5,033 nucleotides of DNA, taken from positions 1-5,033 of the forward strand of contig CAAGML010000019.1 of the NCBI GenBank assembly GCA_900771035.1, given 5' to 3'. The notes beneath the pieces are model-generated. The model was not told where the DNA came from, did no database searches, and saw only the letters and a program-made list of their open reading frames with translations. The stretch's first letter is position 1; each line of letters starts with the position of its first letter. Shown piece by piece: positions 1-5,033 of the stretch. A program made the translations under genes and the position numbers. Origin of the DNA: Bacteroidales bacterium. GTDB lineage: Bacteria; Bacteroidota; Bacteroidia; Bacteroidales; Paludibacteraceae.

Positions 1-875
1 GCATATTTCTGGAATGGGAAGATGGCTGAGTAGTAAAGCACGCAAAGTAGTGCTACAAGCCAGAACCCGAGACTTGAGAAAATCTTGCCAATATCTGAAA
101 TCTTGAATGGATCGTCTTTCTCTTCAGCCTCACCAGTCTGTGCATCCAGTTTCTTGTCCATAAAGAAGTATATAATGAACATCATAAGGGCGATGCACAA
201 CATAATAACACCGAAAGCAACCGAACGGCTCACATCAGGATTAAGACTGTCACCAAGTTTGCAGAAGAATGGTGAGAATGTCATACATGTAGCAACGCCA
301 AGACGTGCAAGTGCCATCTCTGAACCCATCGCAAGGGCTGTCTCACGACCTTTGAACCATTTTACGATACCACGCGAAACGGTGATGCCACCCATCTCTG
401 TACCGCAACCAAAAATCATAAAGCCGATTGCCGCAAGTTTAGCGGACGCTGGCATACCTTTATAGAATGGCGCAACACCTATTTCATCGAAGCCTGGAAT
501 GTAGTTGAGATGGTTGTCTAACCAAACTTTCAGTGAACTGTCATTGAACACCTCAGTTACTGCATAATATTGGATAAGGGCACCAATAAGCATAACTACG
601 CCTGAGAGTACGGCAGTGAAGCGGACACCCATCTTGTCGAGGATGATTCCTGCGAAGATGAGGAAGAAAACGAATACGTTCAGGAATGTCTCTGCACCTT
701 GCATTGTGCCGAAAGCCGTTGAATCCCATCCGCGAGTGGACATCATATAGTCCTTGATTGGGGAGAGGATGTCCATGAAAATGTAAGAACAGAACATGGC
801 AAGAGCGAGGAGCAGCAACGCCGTCCAACGCATACCAGCACTGTCTCGGAGTGTGTTTTGAATTTTTTCTACCAT
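1..875 (-). CDS. MFS transporter, MFSD1-like, 3' end cut by window edge
   Basis: Integral inner-membrane carrier of the major facilitator superfamily. 291 codons are present; the C-terminal part lies beyond the left edge. The reading begins MVEKIQNTLRDSAGMRW, then hydrophobic segments at about residues 17-38, 60-79 and 86-106. The loop LDKMGVRF (79-86) matches the MFS motif A that links helices 2 and 3. Residues 156-192 (GCGTEMGG, SRGIVKWFKGRE, ALARLG) cover a helix-loop-helix with the R-x-WF-x-G-x-E pattern, and a further helix runs at 218-239. A charged cytoplasmic loop (240-258) leads into the second half, where the segment after FWLVALL ends in AIFPFQKY. This FPF segment recalls bacterial relatives of MFSD1, a dipeptide carrier in animals; substrate assignment from that is only inference. 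The ATG follows the aroE stop by 3 nt, in an A/T-rich leader without a Shine-Dalgarno site, so it is probably co-transcribed with aroE. The substrate could equally be a sugar or an organic acid. Confidence 0.88.
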   Translation of the reverse strand, partial: MVEKIQNTLRDSAGMRWTALLLLALAMFCSYIFMDILSPIKDYMMSTRGWDSTAFGTMQGAETFLNVFVFFLIFAGIILDKMGVRFTAVLSGVVMLIGALIQYYAVTEVFNDSSLKVWLDNHLNYIPGFDEIGVAPFYKGMPASAKLAAIGFMIFGCGTEMGGITVSRGIVKWFKGRETALAMGSEMALARLGVATCMTFSPFFCKLGDSLNPDVSRSVAFGVIMLCIALMMFIIYFFMDKKLDAQTGEAEEKDDPFKISDIGKIFSSLGFWLVALLCVLYYSAIFPFQKY

Positions 876-878
876 AAT

Positions 879-1580
879 TTATTGATTTGTTTGATTATTG
901 ATTTTCCAAAGTTGTCTTGCGCATTCAGCCTGTTTTACAAGCATCGTCATACCGTTATAAACCCTTGCCCCCCTGATTCTTGCCTCGTGCAGAAATTCAG
1001 TTTCTTCTGGATTATACGTCAAATCTATGGCGCATTTCCCTTCACTGAAACCGTTATACGATACATTCGGGTGATGGTTTGGCGTGGCATTTATTACCAT
1101 CTTATAACCGCTTATATCAACCATTCCATCGTCCATTTCTTTATGTGTCACCGTATCATACCTAAAACCCAAGTTGTCTAACACATATTTAACCGCTTTT
1201 GCCGCCCCTCCATTTCCCAAAACGGCAATTCTGTCTTCCTCACTAAATCCATCTCTTGCCTCGTCGAAAAGTGCCATAAACCCGTCGCAATCCGTGTTGT
1301 CGCCTATCAGCAGCCCTTCTTTTTTATATATTGTGTTGACTGCCCCTATAGCCGATGCTCTTTGCGTCAATCTGACTAAGAACGGAATAACCTCCTGTTT
1401 GTAGGGTATCGTGACATTCGCCCCGTCAAGTCCCTTCATCAGTTCATCGAAAGACCCCAAGTCAGGAATGTCACAAAGTCCGTACTCAGCCTCAATCCCC
1501 TCCCGACGAAACGCCTCGTTATGCAACTGAGGCGACAATGAATAGGAAATTCCTCTGCCAATCAGACCAAAACGGAGCAT
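879..1580 (-). CDS. aroE: shikimate dehydrogenase (shikimate 5-dehydrogenase), short form
   Basis: Reduces 3-dehydroshikimate to shikimate with NADPH in the cytoplasm, a step of the shikimate route to aromatic amino acids and folate. The 233-residue protein shows the family signatures in order: the shikimate-binding SLSPQLHN (14-21, with Ser14 and Ser16), NVTIPYK (55-61) with the catalytic Lys61, NTDCDGF (95-101) with the catalytic Asp97, the Rossmann glycine loop GNGGAAKA (122-129), NATP (164-167), DLTYNP (186-191) and the late NGMTMLVKQAE (209-219) with the substrate-contacting Gln217. It is about 35-40 residues shorter than the E. coli enzyme (272 residues), mostly in the nucleotide-binding half. 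The usual NRT-type loop that holds the NADP 2'-phosphate is not evident; THKE (145-148) sits roughly there. The start ATG overlaps the DedA-gene stop by one base (TAATG), implying coupled translation. The catalytic residues are intact, so an active enzyme is expected. Confidence 0.96.
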   Translation of the reverse strand: MLRFGLIGRGISYSLSPQLHNEAFRREGIEAEYGLCDIPDLGSFDELMKGLDGANVTIPYKQEVIPFLVRLTQRASAIGAVNTIYKKEGLLIGDNTDCDGFMALFDEARDGFSEEDRIAVLGNGGAAKAVKYVLDNLGFRYDTVTHKEMDDGMVDISGYKMVINATPNHHPNVSYNGFSEGKCAIDLTYNPEETEFLHEARIRGARVYNGMTMLVKQAECARQLWKINNQTNQ

Positions 1581-2263
1581 TATTTCTTTCTTTTCTTAAT
1601 AATATATATTGTAAGGGCTACGACAAGCACCCCAAGGAGTATGTACCCTATCTCGTGCGAGTATTTATATATCAAATCCATATTGTCACCCACAGCATAA
1701 CCGATGAGCGCAAGGACGGTGTTCCATATCCCCGCACCTAACAAGGTAAATCCCATGAATGGCACGATTGGCATTCTTGCCAACCCGGCAGGTATCGAAA
1801 TCAATTGCCTTATCCCCGGTATCAACCTCCCCACGAATGTAGAGACCTTGCCGTGGTCGTTGAAGTACTCCTCCGCTTTCTTGATTTTCTCGCCTGACAG
1901 CAGGCACAGATGCCCCAGTTTGCTGTCTGCGAATTTATAGATTATTGGTCGGCCAAGCCATACCGACAGGAAGTAATTAACCAAAGCCCCCGCCAAAGCC
2001 CCAAGTGTAGCAAACAGGATGATAAGTATCATGTTGAGGTTCGAGTCCTCGCGTGTGCTGACAGCGGCGGCAGGTGGCACAACAACCTCTGAGGGAAAAG
2101 GAATGAATGAACTCTCTATAGCCATCAGTGTCGTTATTGTCCCGTAGTTCATGTTCTGGTCGTACCAGTCTGCTATTTTGTCAACATAGCCGCTTTCGGC
2201 GACAGTGTCTTTTTGCACTGGTGTCACCGTAAGTAAAATACTCAGTAATACGGATATAATCAT
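1580..2263 (-). CDS. DedA-family (VTT/SNARE-associated domain) membrane protein
   Basis: Polytopic inner-membrane protein of the DedA family. Members support envelope integrity and proton-motive-force balance, and some flip undecaprenyl phosphate or phosphatidylethanolamine. Of 227 residues, the VTT core spans about 40-190. ESSFIPFPSEVVVPPA (50-65) is the first re-entrant segment with acidic residues Glu50 and Glu59. GALAGALVNYFLSVWLGR (88-105) is a membrane helix, and FNDHGKVSTFVGR-LIPGIRQ-PAGLARM (134-164) is the second re-entrant segment. Its Arg146 and Arg152 have the same six-residue spacing as the essential arginine pair of E. coli YqjA. Helices follow at about 168-191 and 205-222, ending in the basic tail KKRKK. 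An extra hydrophobic N-terminus (MIISVLLSILLTVTP, 1-15) precedes a soluble stretch (16-39) and looks like a signal peptide or additional helix, which is unusual. The ATG lies one base after the stop of the TPR gene, and the stop overlaps the aroE start. The exact lipid substrate cannot be read from sequence. Confidence 0.93.
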   Translation of the reverse strand: MIISVLLSILLTVTPVQKDTVAESGYVDKIADWYDQNMNYGTITTLMAIESSFIPFPSEVVVPPAAAVSTREDSNLNMILIILFATLGALAGALVNYFLSVWLGRPIIYKFADSKLGHLCLLSGEKIKKAEEYFNDHGKVSTFVGRLIPGIRQLISIPAGLARMPIVPFMGFTLLGAGIWNTVLALIGYAVGDNMDLIYKYSHEIGYILLGVLVVALTIYIIKKRKK

Positions 2264-2264
2264 A

Positions 2265-3533
2265 TTATTTCATTTTGTCTATCACCTCTTTTGCCTCTGG
2301 CATTATTGTCAGGATGTCTTCCCTGGCCGTCGGGTTGATTTTCTCATATATACGGTACATCTTCCTGAACTCCGTCAGTTTGCCGCACCCTAATGTTGCC
2401 AACACCATGTAAAGGATTGCGCTATTGTCGTTAGGCTCCATGCGGTATATGTGTCTCGCATGTTTCAGTGCGGGCGTATAATCCTTCAGCAAAAGGTAAA
2501 TCCTTGCTGCCAACAGGTAAAACAACGGGTCTTTCTTGATTTTCTTAATGGCAAGTTCTATGTGTTCTGCTGCTATTGCCAGTCTCGGTTCACTATTGAA
2601 GTCTATGGCTATCTGACACTCCACGTTGGCAAACATATAATGCACCAATGGGTCACCGGGGTATTTCTCCATCGCCTCTTGCATGATTTTCTCAGCCTTC
2701 AGCGGTTTTTGCTCCGTTGTTATGTAGTATTGTGCCAACATAGACCAATATCTCACTTCCTCAGGGAACAGTTCCAGTGCTTTCTGCCTGTGAGCCAGCT
2801 CTTTCTTTTTGTCTGCCAGCAGTCTGTAGCTCTCGGCTATGAAACAATGCACTGCGGCGGCGTGTTCTGGCATAAGCTCTTTGTTTTTCAGTGCTTTCTT
2901 CAGTGTAGCTATCGCATCTTCGTGACGTTCAGCCTCTGAATACGAGTTTGCTATAGGCACCAATATGCTGAAGTCTTCCGTGTCAGGCTCTATTGCAAGG
3001 TAGTAGTTGCAGCATTCCACCTCTTTCTCCGTGTCATTCATGAAATGGTATGCATATACCTTCTCATACCACGCCTTGCTGTAGAAAGGGTCTTTGTCCA
3101 ACGCCTCGTCCAACAGTGGCAGAGCTTTTTCCGGTGTACCCATCATGTTGTAAAGTCCAGCGCAGATTGTCAGCACTTCCGTTGTCCTGAATTTCGCCAA
3201 TACTGTCTTTATGACCTCAATGACATAAGGGTATATCTTCGAGTCATAGTTGGTGGTCATGATGTAGAACAAGTCGGCGATGTCTTCGGCGAAGGCCTTG
3301 TCGGCTTTCGGTACTGTGTTGAGATATACCTTGAAGTAACGTAAGAAATCGTTGAAATGCTGGGTGTTGAGGGCTATTGACGCAAAGAAGGCGCAATCAT
3401 CCACATATTCGGTGACTTTCACCTCTTCCGGTATTGCGCTTATACATTCCCACGCCTCATGAGGTTTGTTTTTACCCATGAAGTCGTCAGCACGGTTAAG
3501 CATTTCTTCGTAGTCTTTGTCTTGGTAACTCAT
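2265..3533 (-). CDS. TPR-repeat protein, function unknown
   Basis: A 422-residue, almost wholly helical protein without signal peptide or membrane segment, so probably a cytoplasmic scaffold built of tetratricopeptide-like helix pairs. The TPR pattern is clearest at 118-150 (LTICAGLYNMMGTPEKALPL, then DEAL and DP), 152-184 (AWYEKVYAYHF, ending IEP), 190-220 (PIANSYSEAERHEDAIATLK), 226-258 (AESYRLLADKKKE, ending LELFP), 262-294 (YWSMLAQYY, ending KYPGDP) and 336-368 (PLFYLLAARIYLLLKDYTPAL, ending MEP). Residues 1-110 look like divergent repeats. The start chosen is the ATG at 3533 (MSYQDKDYEE): it overlaps the upstream stop as ATGA. A start 69 nt further upstream would run through the YhcH-gene coding end and add a basic, non-TPR tail. 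I see no enzymatic motif. It could gather partners encoded by the same operon, but nothing in the sequence names them. Confidence 0.88.
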   Translation of the reverse strand: MSYQDKDYEEMLNRADDFMGKNKPHEAWECISAIPEEVKVTEYVDDCAFFASIALNTQHFNDFLRYFKVYLNTVPKADKAFAEDIADLFYIMTTNYDSKIYPYVIEVIKTVLAKFRTTEVLTICAGLYNMMGTPEKALPLLDEALDKDPFYSKAWYEKVYAYHFMNDTEKEVECCNYYLAIEPDTEDFSILVPIANSYSEAERHEDAIATLKKALKNKELMPEHAAAVHCFIAESYRLLADKKKELAHRQKALELFPEEVRYWSMLAQYYITTEQKPLKAEKIMQEAMEKYPGDPLVHYMFANVECQIAIDFNSEPRLAIAAEHIELAIKKIKKDPLFYLLAARIYLLLKDYTPALKHARHIYRMEPNDNSAILYMVLATLGCGKLTEFRKMYRIYEKINPTAREDILTIMPEAKEVIDKMK

Positions 3534-4006
3534 AACACGGGCTTTTCTTCGTTTGGTTTGACCGAAACCTTTGCCACCAGTTTTCTGTGACGTTCCGGAC
3601 AATCGATGTTAGGAGCGTGTGCGTCTTCTGGGAAGAATATCGCAAACTCGCCTTTATCTACCGTAATCGTCTCTTTAATAGGGTCGTTGTAGAATATTAT
3701 GTCGTGTTCCGCGTCAAACTCGCCGTCAGGTTTTGCCAATGTCGCAATATTAGCCACACCTATTGTCTCCGGTTCGTCGAAAGGAATCTGTATGTCTATG
3801 TACCTCTTGTGTGCCTCCAACCGTGCCTCGTTCGCTTTACGTCCTTTCGCCGTATCTACGTTGATATACACATAGTCTCCGTCCAACTCAATGTGTCCTT
3901 CTTCCAGTGCGTCGAAGTTCAGTGACTGCAATATCTCAAAGACCATCCTGAAGTTTTTGTGCAAATGGTCATATTCGTGTGCGTTTTCAATCTTGTCCTT
4001 AATCAT
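3530..4006 (-). CDS. YhcH/YjgK/YiaL family protein (DUF386, EbgC-like)
   Basis: 158-residue cytoplasmic beta-sandwich (cupin-like) protein of the YhcH/YjgK/YiaL family. Members occur with sialic-acid and other sugar genes; a role as a sugar isomerase or anomerase has been proposed but is not settled. Visible marks are GDYVYINVDTAKGR (43-56), the E-R-E-H cluster EARLEAHKRYIDIQI (60-74), where Glu64 and His66 are likely metal ligands, GEFAIFFPEDAHAPNI (119-134) with the conserved F-P-x-D-A-H (His130), and RKLVAKVSV (141-149) with a conserved lysine strand near the end. The length of about 150-160 residues is usual. The ATG at 4006 is preferred; a TTG at 4012 would add two residues. The ATG sits inside the end of the lipoprotein gene (8-nt overlap, ATGATTAA), and its own TGA overlaps the next ATG. 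There is no sugar-catabolic gene beside it here, so its substrate is open. Confidence 0.92.
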   Translation of the reverse strand: MIKDKIENAHEYDHLHKNFRMVFEILQSLNFDALEEGHIELDGDYVYINVDTAKGRKANEARLEAHKRYIDIQIPFDEPETIGVANIATLAKPDGEFDAEHDIIFYNDPIKETITVDKGEFAIFFPEDAHAPNIDCPERHRKLVAKVSVKPNEEKPVL

Positions 4007-4838
4007 GGTCAACCTTAAGTCGTTGGTTCAACAGTTCTATCTGTCGCGAGAATTTGGTCTGCTGTATGGCAAACTCATGTATCTCATGCAGCAGCACCGC
4101 CAGTTCACGTGTCTGGCGGAAAGCATTCCTGTCACGGCTGTTAATGTCGTACGAGTGTTCGCTGTCGCCGTGCAGTGTCACTGTGACTTTTTCTCCTTCA
4201 GTATCGCTGATGTATGCCGTCATGCCGTCTTCCAGGTTGTCATTGAACGACAGGAACTCATGGAATGTGCCGCCGTCGTTGAACGACGACACGTCATCGG
4301 CGGCACCTGTGTGACGTTCCATACTGTCTATCGAAATTGTCATCCATGTGTGTACCGCCTCACGTCCTACGTAGAAACTGATGAGCACTATATCGCCATA
4401 GTCGTTCACCGTTGGTTTCAGATAGTTGCGGTGAGTGTTGTTCTCAGTGCGGAACGAGCGGTGTTCCCATGTCCCTATGTCCTGGTAATCAGAGGCAGGC
4501 TGATAGTTGAAAATCTCTTTGAGTCCCTCAAGTCTTACGCTGTCAACGTGCAGCATACTATCGACGTATGGCAGTGATATTGTGGCTTGTGCCAGTTCAA
4601 TCCTCCATTCGATTGTGTCTGCCTGACGGCGGGATTTAATGTCACGCGGAAACGTTTCGTGAATCGAGTCAAGTGCCAGGAGAGCTGCCTGAGGGTCTTG
4701 TTTTTCCAGTTTGCGTGCATTATTGAGCAGGTCTTCGGCTGTCACGTCCTTATCCGAACCTGTACACGAAGTGATGAAAAACGCTAATACAAAGAATATT
4801 AGGGTTTGAAGTTTAGGAAAAGTGTAAAAAGATGGCAT
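3999..4838 (-). CDS. putative lipoprotein with N-terminal TPR-like helices, function unknown
   Basis: 279-residue protein exported through a type II (lipoprotein) signal peptide: a hydrophobic core at 10-22 (LQTLIFFVLAFFI) and the lipobox ITSC, with Cys25 as the lipidated residue. The S-D-K-D after the cysteine resembles the acidic signal that sends Bacteroidetes lipoproteins to the outer membrane or surface. Residues 32-65 (ending DPQAALLALDSIHETFP) have a helical-repeat pattern common in Bacteroidetes lipoproteins, followed by a charged helix at 67-88. The middle (about 115-232) looks beta-rich, with DYGDIVLISFYVGRE (146-160) and EKVTVTLHGD (216-225). SFND occurs twice, at 185-188 and 197-200. 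The last 35 residues (243-275) form a long amphipathic helix, possibly a coiled coil. The ATG at 4838 is the first after the promoter and gives a sound signal peptide. I recognise no named family. As first gene of the operon it may sense or bind something at the envelope, but that is a guess. Confidence 0.85.
   Translation of the reverse strand: MPSFYTFPKLQTLIFFVLAFFITSCTGSDKDVTAEDLLNNARKLEKQDPQAALLALDSIHETFPRDIKSRRQADTIEWRIELAQATISLPYVDSMLHVDSVRLEGLKEIFNYQPASDYQDIGTWEHRSFRTENNTHRNYLKPTVNDYGDIVLISFYVGREAVHTWMTISIDSMERHTGAADDVSSFNDGGTFHEFLSFNDNLEDGMTAYISDTEGEKVTVTLHGDSEHSYDINSRDRNAFRQTRELAVLLHEIHEFAIQQTKFSRQIELLNQRLKVDHD
4267..4306. repeat. nested inverted repeat inside the lipoprotein gene
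   Basis: The perfect 8-bp arms GTGCCGCC (4267-4274) and GGCGGCAC (4299-4306) enclose a second inverted repeat, GTCGT (4275-4279) and ACGAC (4283-4287) with a 3-nt loop. In the transcript this would give a G/C-rich stem with an 11-nt bulge on one side. It lies in codons for the SFNDGGTF region, so it may be a by-product of coding. There is no T-tract behind it, so it is not a terminator. Confidence 0.35.
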
Positions 4839-4866
4839 ACTTTTGTAGTTAATCCATACGGGGAGA

Positions 4867-4898
4867 CAAAGGTACGTATTTTTTTTTGAATGACCAAA
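4867..4898 (-). promoter_or_regulatory. Bacteroidetes-type promoter of the six-gene operon
   Basis: On the minus strand, TTTG at 4898-4895 and TACCTTTG at 4874-4867 match the sigma-ABfr consensus (-33 TTTG, -7 TAnnTTTG) with a 20-nt spacer, inside the known 19-21-nt range. Transcription should start a few bases downstream, near 4860-4863, leaving a 5' leader of only about 22-25 nt before the ATG at 4838. The spacer contains nine consecutive A (4887-4879). No Shine-Dalgarno sequence lies ahead of the ATG, as is normal in this phylum. It is the only place in the window where both boxes appear at proper spacing ahead of a gene, so it probably drives the whole operon. Confidence 0.75.
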
Positions 4899-4899
4899 A

Positions 4900-5033
4900 G
4901 ATTTGCACTTTATTATTCCACATGTGAGGCTCTATAACGAATTAAGGTGAGTTCTATAAATTCATTTTGAGTGTTTTTTGGAGTTTTTTTTGAGCAGATT
5001 GCTGTGCGGAAGGAGGGCGTAGCAAGGCATTTA
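4900..5033. other. A/T-rich intergenic stretch, possible dispersed intergenic repeat
   Basis: No gene is supported here. The stretch has homopolymer runs (T8 at 4984-4991, T6 at 4974-4979) and no strong hairpin, so it does not look like an intrinsic terminator. On the minus strand a start-less open frame from 5029 to 4913 ends with the peptide QNEFIELTLIRYRASHVE. From memory, similar peptides recur as spurious small proteins in Prevotella and relatives, which would fit a repeated non-coding sequence rather than a gene. This is an impression, not a search result. The right neighbour gene is outside the window. Confidence 0.3.
4930..4961. repeat. pair of imperfect direct repeats upstream of the promoter
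   Basis: On the plus strand TCTATAACGAATT begins at 4931 and TCTATAAATTC at 4953. The shared heptamer TCTATAA recurs at a 22-nt step, about two helical turns, which would place two bound protein monomers on the same DNA face. The distance to the -33 box is about 35 bp, suitable for an activator. The DNA is A/T-rich, so a chance match is quite possible. Confidence 0.25.

Noticed and set aside
85..465. Plus-strand open frame of 126 codons
   Set aside because: It lies opposite the MFS gene, whose frame has clear membrane helices and motif A.
1020..1027. TAGATTTG on the minus strand, a possible -7 box for the MFS gene
   Set aside because: It lies within aroE and no TTTG box is found 19-21 nt upstream, so it is a partial match only.
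2451..2939. Plus-strand open frame of 162 codons
   Set aside because: It is antisense to the TPR gene, Cys/Gln/Phe-rich, with no recognisable motif; a mirror of coding bias.
3534..3602. Upstream start for the TPR protein adding 23 residues
   Set aside because: The extension lies wholly inside the end of the YhcH-type gene, is basic and not TPR-like, and the ATG at 3533 forms a standard ATGA junction.
4007..4012. TTG start two codons before the YhcH-type ATG
   Set aside because: ATG at 4006 is a stronger start and fits the family length; TTG is rarely used.
3891..4577. Plus-strand open frame of 228 codons
   Set aside because: It is antisense to the lipoprotein and YhcH-type genes, has a Cys/Val-rich composition with no domain, and no promoter or plausible start context.
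4974..4991. T-rich runs as an intrinsic terminator for a plus-strand gene entering from the left
   Set aside because: No stable hairpin precedes the runs and no plus-strand gene ends nearby.

Overview
The window looks like chromosomal DNA of a Bacteroidales bacterium, most likely Prevotella or a close relative. Three things point there: a promoter of the Bacteroidetes form (TTTG, 20 nt, TAnnTTTG) at 4867-4898, start codons that lack clear Shine-Dalgarno sequences and follow A/T-rich leaders, and protein types typical of that group (a short AroE, a YhcH-type protein beside a TPR protein, an MFSD1-like MFS carrier). No RNA gene, CRISPR array, transposase or integrase is visible.

All six genes lie on the minus strand and read from right to left. 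From 4838 down to the left edge the order is: a lipoprotein of unknown function (4838-3999), a YhcH/YjgK/YiaL-family protein (4006-3530), a cytoplasmic TPR-repeat protein (3533-2265), a DedA/VTT-domain membrane protein (2263-1580), shikimate dehydrogenase aroE (1580-879), and an MFS transporter cut by the window edge (875-1). The junctions are an 8-nt overlap, a 4-nt ATGA overlap, a 1-nt gap, a 1-nt TAATG overlap and a 3-nt gap. This is the layout of one translationally coupled operon with a single visible promoter in front of the lipoprotein gene.

The 195 bp at 4839-5033 is the only intergenic DNA. It holds the promoter, whose spacer contains a run of nine A, and further upstream an A/T-rich stretch with homopolymer runs and a pair of imperfect direct repeats. 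That stretch may be a dispersed intergenic repeat.

Functionally the operon mixes a housekeeping step (AroE, aromatic amino-acid precursor synthesis), membrane upkeep (DedA, probably lipid-carrier flipping), a possible sugar-handling enzyme (YhcH family), small-solute transport (MFS), a TPR scaffold and an uncharacterised lipoprotein. I see no convincing new defence or mobile system. The least explained items are the lipoprotein, its TPR partner and the promoter with its homopolymer spacer.
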